Shown piece after piece: positions 48,187 to 58,042 of a DNA stretch of 64,000 nucleotides. Made by a program: the position numbers and the translations under genes. This DNA comes from Labyrinthula sp. Ha. Taxonomy: Eukaryota; Sar; Bigyra; Labyrinthulida; Labyrinthulaceae. The stretch lies in contig JAALGZ010000050.1 of assembly GCA_015227615.1 (NCBI GenBank), positions 62,001-126,000 on the forward strand. The letters are read 5' to 3'. How positions within the stretch are numbered: position 1 is the first letter of the stretch; every line of letters starts with the position of its first letter. A model generated the notes under the pieces. That model saw only the letters and a program-made list of their open reading frames with translations. It did not search any database and had not been told where the DNA came from.

Positions 48187-48954
48187 TTACAAAGCATTAA
48201 TATCGCCATTCTGAATAAAATTTTCACGGGCGTTATCCACAATAGATTTCAGTCTTGAACCAAGGTAAACTCTAAATGGATCACGATGCAACGTAGAAAA
48301 GGTATCTCCTATTAAAAAATATACATTTTCTTCTGAAATAGCAATATTATTATCAAATGGAAAATACAGCTCCATTTCAGCATGTCCGTCACTTAAATTC
48401 CATATTGGATTTCTTTCTGCATCAGCTACTCCAAAAAAGCGTAAACAAAAGAGCTGTGGACTAATTTTCATATCCCAAAAAAGTGTTTCTTTGATATCTT
48501 TATAATAAATATAAACCCCAGAGGACGAAACAACTATATTTTGAGACAAAAACGAACTTCTTTCAGTACGATTACCAACAAAACTGTCAGCATAAGAAAT
48601 GGCTAAATATGCAGAAAAAACACAAAGACATAGAGAAACCACGAGTGCGATCAACTCAAACAAAATTTTCAGTAAAATTTTTAGAAGTTTTTTGCTAAGC
48701 TCTTGTAGTCTTCGCTTCATTGTTGTTTCTCCTCTTTGACAAAACGATTGTACGCCAAAGTACGAAAGGTTAGGTTTCCTCTTTAAATAATTCATTCTAT
48801 CCTTTTCACAAACATCCAAAGCCAGAATATTCATTTTAGAGGTATTAATATTTTGAATTTCAGAGTATTTGTACCATTTCTCAATTACTTTTTCTCTCAA
48901 CTGTGTTTTTTTTTCAAACTGCAAGAAACAATTCATTGTTCCGTGCCACGTCAT
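48187..48954 (-). CDS. single-pass membrane protein of a tandem family, unknown function
   Basis: 255 residues: a basic, helical N-terminal part (1-92), one strong TM segment (about 94-118) and an outward C-terminal domain with two N-glycosylation sequons (N128-R-T, N186-L-S). No known domain is recognised. It is the only one of three adjacent minus-strand paralogs with an open frame. Conserved blocks are F-L-Q-F-E, R-E-K-V-I-E-K-W-Y-K-Y, F-S-A-Y-L-A and M-E-L-Y-F-P-F. The start is uncertain: the ATGs at 48954 and 48936 both precede F-L-Q-F, and similarity to the neighbours continues upstream, so a short first exon may be missing. The arrangement suggests a fast-evolving surface or organelle-membrane family. 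Confidence 0.65.
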   Translation of the reverse strand: MTWHGTMNCFLQFEKKTQLREKVIEKWYKYSEIQNINTSKMNILALDVCEKDRMNYLKRKPNLSYFGVQSFCQRGETTMKRRLQELSKKLLKILLKILFELIALVVSLCLCVFSAYLAISYADSFVGNRTERSSFLSQNIVVSSSGVYIYYKDIKETLFWDMKISPQLFCLRFFGVADAERNPIWNLSDGHAEMELYFPFDNNIAISEENVYFLIGDTFSTLHRDPFRVYLGSRLKSIVDNARENFIQNGDINAL

Positions 48955-49414
48955 CAGTTCCTATCTACTAAGACAAGAACTAAATAACCGTTAAAACAAA
49001 TGAAAAATGTGGAAAAAAGTGACTTAAAAAGTATAGAATAAACTTATGAGTTCTGATTTCACCTAATTCGTTTATATTTTATCTGAGGCTTTTGAATGTG
49101 GAAAGTGCTCTACCCGCTGTGTACATTTCTAGAAACCATTCTGTTGAGTTGATCAAGTGGAAGAGGTTTTCGTCAAAGGGAAAAGCATATGAAAATAAAT
49201 TAAGTATCCAGTTATGTCGCGCAGATTTTATTTAAGGTAACAAACTAATGCTTCGTTCAGGAATTTCCTCTCCATTTTATGTATATTGTAAGGATATATC
49301 TGGAAGCTGCTCTTTGAGTACAAGTTAGAACCAAATATATACATGAAGGCTCGTATGAATTATTCAAAGACGTAAGAAAGAAAAAAAATAATTTATCTTA
49401 TGCTCGTACTATAT
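48955..49414. other. spacer between tandem paralogs
   Basis: 460 bp without a clear gene. Its left end may include an unresolved first exon of the open family member. Confidence 0.45.
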
Positions 49415-50130
49415 CTAGGTTTCTGAGATAATTGTCGTTTTCCTTGTTAATCTTACTCTCAAAACTTGCACTAAGAAGAGTCCTTCTTGCCGTATCATGA
49501 ACCCAATAGTAATCTCTCTGCTGAAGAAAATACGAGCTGGTTTTTTTATTAAAATATAGTTCTTAAAAGAATAACATAAATTTTCATCTCGGTGATTTGG
49601 ACTAATGCAACACGTTAAATGAGAATCAAAGTAGAGGTAGATTTTGAGCAGATATAAATTTGGACTATTTATAATATGAAGACAGAATTTATTATTTTTA
49701 TATTTCCAATACATAAAAACTCTGTCTCGTAAAAGAGTATGCTTAGTATGAAGTATTTTGATTTTGTCAGAAGTCCTCAAAAAACATAAGAAATGTAACT
49801 TTGCTACAAAGTTAATAGATGTGAACACTAAAAGAGAAGCTAACAAGGATAGTACGAAAAGCACACAGTTGACCAGAATTTTAATAGACTCCATAGGAAC
49901 TGATGTGTCCTTGAAGGACTTTGAATGCTTGACCCATTGCCAACTCTTTCTCATAGAAGACCAACAGCCTTTTCTTTTCAATTGTTGAAGTTATATTTTC
50001 TTCATATGATCAAGTAGTATAATTACAAGATATTATATCTCGAGATTGAAATTTTCTGCATATTCATGTCCTTTTTGAATAGCTCCTTATTCCAACTTTT
50101 TTGTTGCTTAAATTGTAAGAAAAAGACATA
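49415..50130 (-). pseudogene. decayed third copy of the tandem membrane protein family
   Basis: The 49415-49981 stretch contains L-K-R-K-G-C, S-S-M-R-K-S, a TM segment (about I-L-V-N-C-V-L-F-V-L-S-L-L-A) and a C-terminal part alignable to the open copy. Upstream, to about 50127, another frame encodes F-F-L-Q-F-K-Q-Q-K-S-W-N-K-E-L-F, clearly the family N-terminus. At the F-L-Q-F site the three copies use different codons for the same residues (TTG/CTG/TTA for Leu, CAG/CAA for Gln), showing past selection on protein. At least one stop and one frame change separate the two parts, with no fitting short intron found, so this copy is probably a pseudogene. Confidence 0.6.
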
Positions 50131-50224
50131 ATGATTTCATGTGATTACATTATGAAAAAGAACACAAAACAATAGCAAGAAAGAAGTTCATAATTGTTAA
50201 CTCTTATGGGAAGATGAAAAAACT

Positions 50225-51299
50225 CTATGCAGAAACGTTTTCTCTATGAACTAAAGAATTTTCTGTCTTTATACTAAGACATAGTCGTTTCTTGGATTCT
50301 GAAAAAAGCAGCATTATTCCATGTAGTACATAGAAAAGAAATAAGAAGCCGAAACTAAAGACAATAAATTCATATGAGTCTTGGTCAAAAAAAGTGTACA
50401 CTGAACACATACTTTGTCCTCTTAAGAATCTCACCAATAAAAACGTACAATGAAATAATACGTAGGTATTCATTACAACCAAACCGTACAAAACATGTTT
50501 GTGTACAAAAAGAACATCTGTAAAAATAAAGTCGATCAGCAACAGAGCCACATTTCCACCATGAAAGAAATAACTCCTAGGAGTGAGTAAATCTTCTTCT
50601 CTTCCCTTTGATTCTTCTTCTGGAAGTATAAGAAGCCAGGTGAGGATTGTTATCATTAAAGCCAGGACAAAAACTACTTCAAAGAGAACAAATAGAATTT
50701 TTTCTGTATTCCCAAAATCAACTTTGATTTCAGTTTGCTTAAATAGTTCAGGAAAATTATGCTTTACAGATACATAACTTGCAAGGCAAAAATAAATAGT
50801 AAAACTAATCCAAACCCAGTATGTAAAAAAACGTAACTGATCAAGACCGAATCTAACCAGAGATGAAATTAAGATGATGATGCCAATAAGCATGATACAT
50901 AACCGATAGACAAGAAAGATTTTTGAAGGAAGAATTCCACCATCGGAAGCACTTGAAGCTTTTTTAGGAAAAACCGAATCAAATGGAGTGTTCATCTTTA
51001 CAATTGCAAAAATTCCACCGACAATAAACAAGATAGAAACGAGAAAACCAAGAACTAGACTTAGAAAAAAGAGAAAAAATACTTTGGATGTATAGTAAAG
51101 GTTCTTTTCGAGTTTCACATAGGAATCCTTCATATCCACAGACACAAACACATTTGGAACCATATTGAGAATCCACAAAGCATTCTGCAAAGCCTTCTGG
51201 GTCACAGAAATCACTTAGTGCATCGTTAAAAGAGGAAAGTGCAGGATCAAGCGTAGTACAGTTGTCTCCTATTAAACCGCAGGGACAAAGTTGAGCCAT
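50225..51299 (-). CDS. EGF-like plus seven-TM protein, rolling-stone/FAR-17A-like (paralog)
   Basis: Exons 51083-51299 and 50225-51054 are joined by a 28-nt intron, giving 348 residues. Its nine N-terminal cysteines lie at exactly the same residues as in the paralog at 12329-13415 (5, 7, 14, 32, 40, 50, 52, 54, 61). The two proteins share D-G-G-I-L-P, L-V-Y-R-x-C, R-F-G-L-D-x-L-R-F-F-T-Y-W, R-S-Y-F-F-H-G-G-N, H-K-H-V and M-C-S-V-Y-x-F-F-D-Q-D. Seven TM segments follow the EGF module; there is no signal peptide, so the N-terminus is probably outside by reverse anchoring. Its function is unknown; the TM part may belong with the rolling-stone/AIG1 group. It lies on the same strand as the tandem membrane family, about 95 bp upstream of the third copy. 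Stop is TAG. Confidence 0.85.
51055..51082 (-). other. 28-nt spliceosomal intron (conserved position)
   Basis: On the minus strand it starts GTATTT and ends TTTTCTAAGTCTAG, with CTAAG as a likely branch site. It is phase 1 after 217 coding nt, exactly as in the paralog, although the intron sequence and length differ. Confidence 0.9.
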
Positions 51300-54277
51300 A
51301 GATTCTGTCGAAGTTCAAAGTTTACTTATGTTCAATGTTGTTTCAGCTTCTTTGTAGAATCGATATACGACCAGTAATATATGGTCATTTTTGTTCTCGT
51401 GCGAAGCTAGGAGTTAAGTGCGATATGCTTCTATTTATAACCGGAATTCGATATGATACTTTTATGGTATTAATCTTCTATTCCATAATAGTATGAAATT
51501 CATAGAGATTTGTTGCAATATCAAAGTTTCTTCCAATATGAATGTGTCACAATAACGATAGGAATATCTTAGGATTTTGGGAGAGAAGGAAAAAAACATG
51601 GACCTTTGGATAATGTCAAAGAATAGGAAAATGGAAGATTATAAATAAAAATATGAATAAACTGGCAAAGTTACGCTATATGAGAGCTATCAATAAAGGG
51701 CTCCTTAGTTTCATACCATCTGCACGACAGCTGTGGTTTTTTCAATAGTGGGATATCTTGCAGTAGGTGGTAGCTGCAATTATGTTTTTACATATTAAGA
51801 ACAATACATAAACCTACTGAGCTATATATGCTTCTAATACAGACAGAAAGTATTCAACTACTCTGAATTTGTTAGAAACTAAAGAGCTTGAGCGGATAAA
51901 TAGAGTTTTTGTATCAAACTACATACAGCTTTACCGCAATAATATCTTTGATAAATAGTGCGAAAGTGGTTCTTACTTGACAATATCATAAGAAGACGCT
52001 AAAATTTGGTTTCTTGTTAATCCAAAAAGGAAATAACAAGCTTCTTCTACTTCGTTCTTTTTATGGATAGGAAGATGCCTTAGTATACTGCATTTTGCCG
52101 TAGAATAACGCGCCTAATCTTCACAACAGGGGTAGCGACCAGACAAACTTTCCACACTAAAGAGGTTCTAATTAAAATTTACAATTATCTCTCCTATCAT
52201 CAGAGTTATTATGGAAGAAAAAGCTGAGTGGAGAAGATATGTCATACACAATGCTTGAGAACAACTTTTGAAGTGATTCTTCTGATGTATTCTCCCTGAT
52301 ACGGATAAAAATAGAAGACAAATACACAATCATTCTTTGATAATTAGAAGAACAGAGTTATGGTAACTTTAGAATGCTTCTGTTGTATGTATGTTAAGTG
52401 GTTCTGAGTTCTTGAAATGTTCTCAAATTGGTACTACAATAAAAGAGTATTCTGAAAGTGGCTCAGCTCACTAAACTACAAAAGCAAGTAGTGTACTAAG
52501 GAAAACAAGCAAGACCTGTGAAAAGGTAACTATAATAGAAGTTGAAATATTTTCAAACTAAGTTTTTCTCGCGTATAACATTGAATGATAGACCCGTTGG
52601 CTAGGTGCACCAATTGATATATACCATCTTAGTTGAACTCCTATTTGCTTCCTATGGCCTCGCATACTAAGAATTAACAAACAAATGTTTTTTTTGGAGT
52701 GACGATTTAACATTACGGGGCTGCACTATATGAAGAACTCTGAGAATAGCTCTATATGTTTTCATTTCGCCATGAAATATTCTGCTTTGGCAAGCCTAAA
52801 CCCTGGAACAAGTTTTTGAATTTTCCTTTCAGGAAACCTATGTTGAAGTAGCTCAATCATTTAAAGTCTAACCATAGTGTCGTATCACCTAAAACAAACA
52901 AACCGGAAAATAATTTCGCTATGTATGTTTTGATTACGAATATAAAATATTAATCATAGGCTATAAGGTTTGTTTCTTTTTATATCATTCACGTTACGCG
53001 TGCAGTTTGTCCTTACGTGAGAGCTATATGTACTAAATCACACCTATTAATCATGGACATGTACGGTTATTGTATTAAGAACAATCTCGAATGGCAGGAT
53101 AAAACCTAACTTCAGTATCTACTTTATTTGGCTTTGGGGAATAGTCTCAAAATGAATATATATGATTGACTGTACTGTATTGGCTATAGAGAAGGCCAGA
53201 TAAAATGTATATTTCCTTATTAAGATGATCTTTTTTGTTGGGAAATTTAGCTGGAATTTTGGTTCTCCATACCCATGAATGCTTTGCAAAAATATTCAAG
53301 ATATCTTTAGTTTCTCAAAATTGATTTTTGAACCCACGAGAAAATCGAAAGGACGTTAAAATTATTGTTTGATTGGTTAGCGTTCTATCCTTTATAGGTC
53401 TTCTATAACAACAGTATCAGCGTTTAAAAAACAATTTATAATTCTTTAGCGTTTTCAGATGTACCGAAAGAGAGTAAACTAGGATTTGGTAAGAAATGCT
53501 TCCAAGGGAAACTGAGTTCTTGGTCTGGAATGACACAGAGAATTGATTGCAAACTAAAAAGATTTTTATACCTAACCAAACGCGACAAAAGCTCTTTAAT
53601 TCAATATATTAACTTAACAGGGTATAGATATACTTACCTTATTACTTTGCTAGTAAGTATCAGCAGTATTACGTACTTAAGATAAGTAGAAATACATAGG
53701 TTGACTTAGAGTCTCTACGACCATAAAAATATTGAAGTTATATTTGATGAAAATCAAAAATATATGTATGAAATTTCTCTGAAAAAAAACCAGTTTGGTT
53801 CGGTTACCTAAGAAGATGCTCCACTCCCTATCTCACATGACTTGTTCTACCGGGCCTCCAATAATACTGACACACTTGCACACAAGCAGTGGAACAAGCT
53901 TGCCAGTTGATTCAAGCTACTATTTAATTTTGTCAAAGGAAAGGAAGTAGCATTGATATATCTAGTATTTTAAGAATATCATAGGGCTATTAATTATTAT
54001 GCGTTGACAGATGAGAAGAAAAGGCAAGAATCTGCAGGTAAGACTGTATTGCCATGCGCACAGGGTGTAGAGCATCCTCATTAAGTCCTTCTAAAACGCA
54101 AAAACTTGTTTTAAATAGAATAATTTAAGCTTATTCTTACTACAATTTTCATTCTTATGTAGATCAAAATATTCCGCTTGTCCCGAATTTCTAACACAGT
54201 TTCCCAGTTTGTCTTGCTATCCCCATTCAAGAGAGCCTTTCTTCAATGGTGCATTACTGCAAGATCGGGAAACGGTT
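51300..54277. other. 3-kb gene desert before BRCA2
   Basis: No open frame of note. The BRCA2 frame extends upstream of its ATG to about 54119 without another ATG. A pyrimidine-rich TTCATTCTTATGTAG at 54148-54162 could be a 3' splice site of an upstream exon, but no matching donor at about 30 nt was found. Confidence 0.5.
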
Positions 54278-57200
54278 ATGGATAATGATGAAGAGGACTT
54301 GGAGGTTGATCTGCTGGAAAGGTATTATAATGGACATTTAACATGCTGCTCCAGGTACAATAATATAACTGAAAAAAAAAATATTGCAGTTTTAAATAAT
54401 TCAAATGCGGATGTAAACAACTCATTTGCAATTGACCTTAGAGTCAAAGAGATCAAATCAACTGAGAACGAGATTTCTCACAGAGAAAAAAGAACTGCAA
54501 GACCCAAAAAGTGTTCTAAAGAGAAACAAAGGAAAAATAAATATTCATCTTTATTCTCAAATCTTATTGAAAGAAAAAGCAAAAGGTTACAAGTAGACAG
54601 AACACCTATACAAACTCCTCAAACTGCGCTCCTCCAAACCTCTCCCAGACTAAAGATAAAATCGAAATCAAGAGAACCTGAAAGTGAACCTCGGAAACCA
54701 AAAGCAGATAAGGAAGAAATATTTTCAAAACAAATTGAAAATAGCCAAAGTTCTGATAAGCCCAGCATCAAGCTTAATTTTTACGATGAACCAAATTTTT
54801 ATACTTGCGATTTTTTCACGCAGAAAGATGACGTTGATGAAGAAAAACAGAATAACATGGAAAAAACTATTCTGGATGTAAAAATAGCTCCTCGAAAAAA
54901 TAAACTAAAACTGTCCAAACCAAGTCCAATTGAGGTTGTGTCAACAGTAAAACCTTCGAAGATCTCTCCTGCGAATGGTTGGGGTTTTACAAGTCAAGAA
55001 GCATCGAAAGAACCAATTTTTACACCAAAGATAAGACAGAAGTCAATAGGTTCATTCTTAAATAATAATCTCCCAAATCTAGAAGAATATAAAATAAGAG
55101 AGTTAGTCAACGTAGTTCCAAGGAAGGACAATGAACTGGGTATGGTAGTAGATTGTAGTTCCAAGAGAGATGTTACAATGAATAGCTTATTTTCTACTGG
55201 AAATGGAAAAGCTCTTTCAATAAATAAAGAGAATCTTGTCAAAGCGAGAAAAATGGTTGAACCTAAAATACAAGCGAATCCACTACGGCAAGAGGAAATT
55301 CATGCTAATACTGTTGGCACAATGCCTGTCCCAACTCGTGCTTCAAGAAGTTTATTTTCCACGGGGAGTGGAAAGAAGATTGAACTCAGTGAGGAAAATA
55401 TTATGAAAGCAAGAAACATGTTACAAGCTGGAGATAATGTTATACAGGGATATGAAGAGAAGCCTACTGTAACCTCTATGAAAGATATGAACCAAACTTT
55501 TGCGGCTGAAGCGGGTTCTAGTTTATTTTCTACGGGAAATGGAAAGAAGATTTCAATTGATGAAACTGCGCTATCTAATGCTAGGCTGAAGCTAAACCAA
55601 GAAGGAAACCTTAATCCAATAGCAGAGAACTCAAATCCCTTGAGCCTATTCTCAACAGGCACTGGTAAGAAACTTGTAGTTAGTAAAGCAAAATTAAGTG
55701 AGGCCAGGCGCCAATTATCTTTTGATGTCCCATCTACTGTCCAGGATGTTTGTAGGATTGGAAATATAAATCAGAGCAAGAGTTCAACTAGTTTGTTCTC
55801 TACTGGATCTGGCAAGCGTTTGGCAATAAATGACAAAGCAGTCAAAGAAGCTAAGAAGAGAATAGAGCTGGGATTTGCAAATCATGTACTGGTGAAGACG
55901 AAGTTAAAAAAAGCTAATACATCACCTAGCAGTGTTCATCTCGGGAACAGAACAAAGTTTATGCATAAAGGTGAAAATAGAAATGATCAAGTTGTAAATA
56001 CTATATCATTGTTGAAAGAAATTCTAAAAGACCCAAATCTTGTACCTTCTGCTAAATCCGGTCAAACATTTACTGCTCAAGAATTGAAGTATCAGTTTAT
56101 GAAACGCGAGAACATTGATGAAAGAAAATTAGTTTTTGTAGCAACTGATCCAGGTCAAACAAGAATTTCTTTTCCCCTAAAGTTTGAGAATTTAAAGTTT
56201 TATGAAGACGATAATCCGGATATTTATTTTACCTTCAGAGATATATTTAAGAAACTATTGTCTGAATATAAATTTTATTTTGGACTTTTTAAACCAAAGG
56301 CCAAACTGACTTATGAGTATTTTTTACATCATAGCTCTTTGATTGCTTGGAAAATATATTGGCAAACGAAAAAACACAAAAACATTTTTCACAAAGCACA
56401 TTTTTGTATAAATATAATTTGTGGTCAAGTATTAAAAAGATACTACAGAGAGTATATTCTAAAAGATCTATCTGTATTTAAAAAACTTTCCGAACATATG
56501 TTTTCACCTTTTACTCACTACATTATATTAATATATTTTGTCTTACCTGGCGGATGGTTAATTGTCTCTGATGGATACTATTTGCTACCTGCTAGACTAA
56601 ACAAACATTTATCAAATCTTTATGAAAAATCAAAAAATATTTACTTGAAGCAAGGAAGAAAAATACATGTTTGTGGAGCTTCTTTTGCAAACTATGCACA
56701 GGATACAAATATGGATCTTCTGGCTATAGGTCGACTTTGTGCTGATGCAGTTGGTGAGTTTCAATCCTCTGGTAAGTTTCAAGAGAAAACTTTCGTACAT
56801 GAGGTTTTTTTGAATTTAGGATGTAATAATACTAAACCTGTTGTACAGAAACCAAAGAATTTCCGTAAACATTTGCAAATTGGAGAGCAGAAACAAGCAT
56901 ATTTTAGTAAGAGATTGAGTTCTGTGGCGCTATATGGAGGTATAATACCTTGTTTATATGTCTATGTATCAAAGATCTATGGAATTTTTTATTGTTCTAG
57001 TCACATTGAAGCTGGGACAGACCAATTAAAGAAAAAATTCCAGTTTCACAATGAAACGGAAGAGGAGTTGTTGCGCGAGGAGTATAGAAGAACAGTAGAG
57101 ACTATTCAAACTAAAATTATGAAAAAACTCTCTGAGGGGCAGCTTAACCCAGATTCGGATATAGAGAAATTAATTAAGACTCATGATGATTTTCCTGGGG

Positions 57201-58042
57201 AAAGGAATGTAACTCAGTTAATTAAATTTGAGGTGGTTGATGGAAGAGAAAAGAGTATAGCTGCAATAGTTTCTTGGTGGAAACCTCCTAGAATGGTTCT
57301 CGATTGCATCAAGAACAAAAAATTTGTGAAGTTATTCTTTCTAAATGTTTCTTCTATTCAAAGGAGAGGGCAGATTAAAGTCCTTAAATTAAAGAGTGGA
57401 AATAATTCTTTTTCAATGGCAGTACCAACAAAGAACAAAACTTTGAAATTTTCTAGTTGTAGCAAGACTGAAGATCTTATGGGTTATCTCCTGCGAGTGG
57501 TGGATATAAACTCAACTCAGGGAAGACTATTTGTCTTAGTTCCTGCAAATAGTGTGAATGGATATGATTCTATAGTTTCAATCACCACAAGAAAACCTGC
57601 AGTCAGACCAATACAAGAAAAGTTGGGAGAACCTATAATGCTGAAGGAGATGTTTCCTGAAGTTCGTGATCCATACACTGGATTTTACAACTACAAACTG
57701 CTGCCGATTAGCTCTTTTTACTTTGGGAAAATTAACTACCCAAGAGATGAAGATACTGAGTTATTGAATAAAAAGTTTAATGCTATGAAGAAGAAGCGAA
57801 AGAAACTGGCAGCCGATGAACTTCAGTTGTGGTTAGAGTATTTGGACAATGTAATTCACTCTGGTTCTCAAGTAGCAAAGCCCAAGAGTTCAAGCAATCA
57901 GACCTTAAAATCGACAACGTGCTTTGCAGCAAAAGTAGCAGGAGATGGAGTTGAAAATATGAAGGAAAAGAGGCTCATGAAACCTCGTCTAGTACTGAGA
58001 ACTACTGCAAACAAGGAAAATGATATAAATGTTTGCAATTAG
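54278..58042 (+). CDS. BRCA2: BRCA2-type recombination mediator with five BRC repeats
   Basis: A 1254-residue single-exon protein. BRCA2 loads RAD51 (and DMC1) on single-stranded DNA during homologous recombination. Five BRC repeats lie at about 303-328, 358-383, 415-440, 456-481 and 505-530. Each has S-L-F-S-T-G-x-G-K-x and then a helix ending A-R/A-K, matching the animal F-x-T-A-S-G-K core but with Gly for Ala. From about residue 660 the DNA-binding region follows. It has a helical domain (L-I-A-W-K-I-Y-W), OB1 (S-D-G-Y-Y-L-L-P-A-R-L then G-R-K-I), a short charged helical stretch where the tower of OB2 would be, then V-V-S-W-W-K-P-P with the following beta region and a probable OB3. It is much shorter than human BRCA2 but typical of protist forms. 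An acidic N-terminus begins at the first in-frame ATG. Stop is TAG. Confidence 0.92.
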   Translation: MDNDEEDLEVDLLERYYNGHLTCCSRYNNITEKKNIAVLNNSNADVNNSFAIDLRVKEIKSTENEISHREKRTARPKKCSKEKQRKNKYSSLFSNLIERKSKRLQVDRTPIQTPQTALLQTSPRLKIKSKSREPESEPRKPKADKEEIFSKQIENSQSSDKPSIKLNFYDEPNFYTCDFFTQKDDVDEEKQNNMEKTILDVKIAPRKNKLKLSKPSPIEVVSTVKPSKISPANGWGFTSQEASKEPIFTPKIRQKSIGSFLNNNLPNLEEYKIRELVNVVPRKDNELGMVVDCSSKRDVTMNSLFSTGNGKALSINKENLVKARKMVEPKIQANPLRQEEIHANTVGTMPVPTRASRSLFSTGSGKKIELSEENIMKARNMLQAGDNVIQGYEEKPTVTSMKDMNQTFAAEAGSSLFSTGNGKKISIDETALSNARLKLNQEGNLNPIAENSNPLSLFSTGTGKKLVVSKAKLSEARRQLSFDVPSTVQDVCRIGNINQSKSSTSLFSTGSGKRLAINDKAVKEAKKRIELGFANHVLVKTKLKKANTSPSSVHLGNRTKFMHKGENRNDQVVNTISLLKEILKDPNLVPSAKSGQTFTAQELKYQFMKRENIDERKLVFVATDPGQTRISFPLKFENLKFYEDDNPDIYFTFRDIFKKLLSEYKFYFGLFKPKAKLTYEYFLHHSSLIAWKIYWQTKKHKNIFHKAHFCINIICGQVLKRYYREYILKDLSVFKKLSEHMFSPFTHYIILIYFVLPGGWLIVSDGYYLLPARLNKHLSNLYEKSKNIYLKQGRKIHVCGASFANYAQDTNMDLLAIGRLCADAVGEFQSSGKFQEKTFVHEVFLNLGCNNTKPVVQKPKNFRKHLQIGEQKQAYFSKRLSSVALYGGIIPCLYVYVSKIYGIFYCSSHIEAGTDQLKKKFQFHNETEEELLREEYRRTVETIQTKIMKKLSEGQLNPDSDIEKLIKTHDDFPGERNVTQLIKFEVVDGREKSIAAIVSWWKPPRMVLDCIKNKKFVKLFFLNVSSIQRRGQIKVLKLKSGNNSFSMAVPTKNKTLKFSSCSKTEDLMGYLLRVVDINSTQGRLFVLVPANSVNGYDSIVSITTRKPAVRPIQEKLGEPIMLKEMFPEVRDPYTGFYNYKLLPISSFYFGKINYPRDEDTELLNKKFNAMKKKRKKLAADELQLWLEYLDNVIHSGSQVAKPKSSSNQTLKSTTCFAAKVAGDGVENMKEKRLMKPRLVLRTTANKENDINVCN
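55184..55867 (+). repeat. five BRC repeat units inside BRCA2
   Basis: The units begin at 55184, 55349, 55520, 55643 and 55790, each about 78 nt, with spacers of 41-57 residues start to start. The DNA of the S-L-F-S-T-G core differs at synonymous sites between units, so these are old repeats held by selection rather than a recent duplication. Confidence 0.9.

Noticed and set aside
54209-54277. Upstream extension of BRCA2
   Set aside because: The in-frame extension has no ATG (TTG only), and I found no short intron joining an earlier exon. The ATG at 54278 was preferred.
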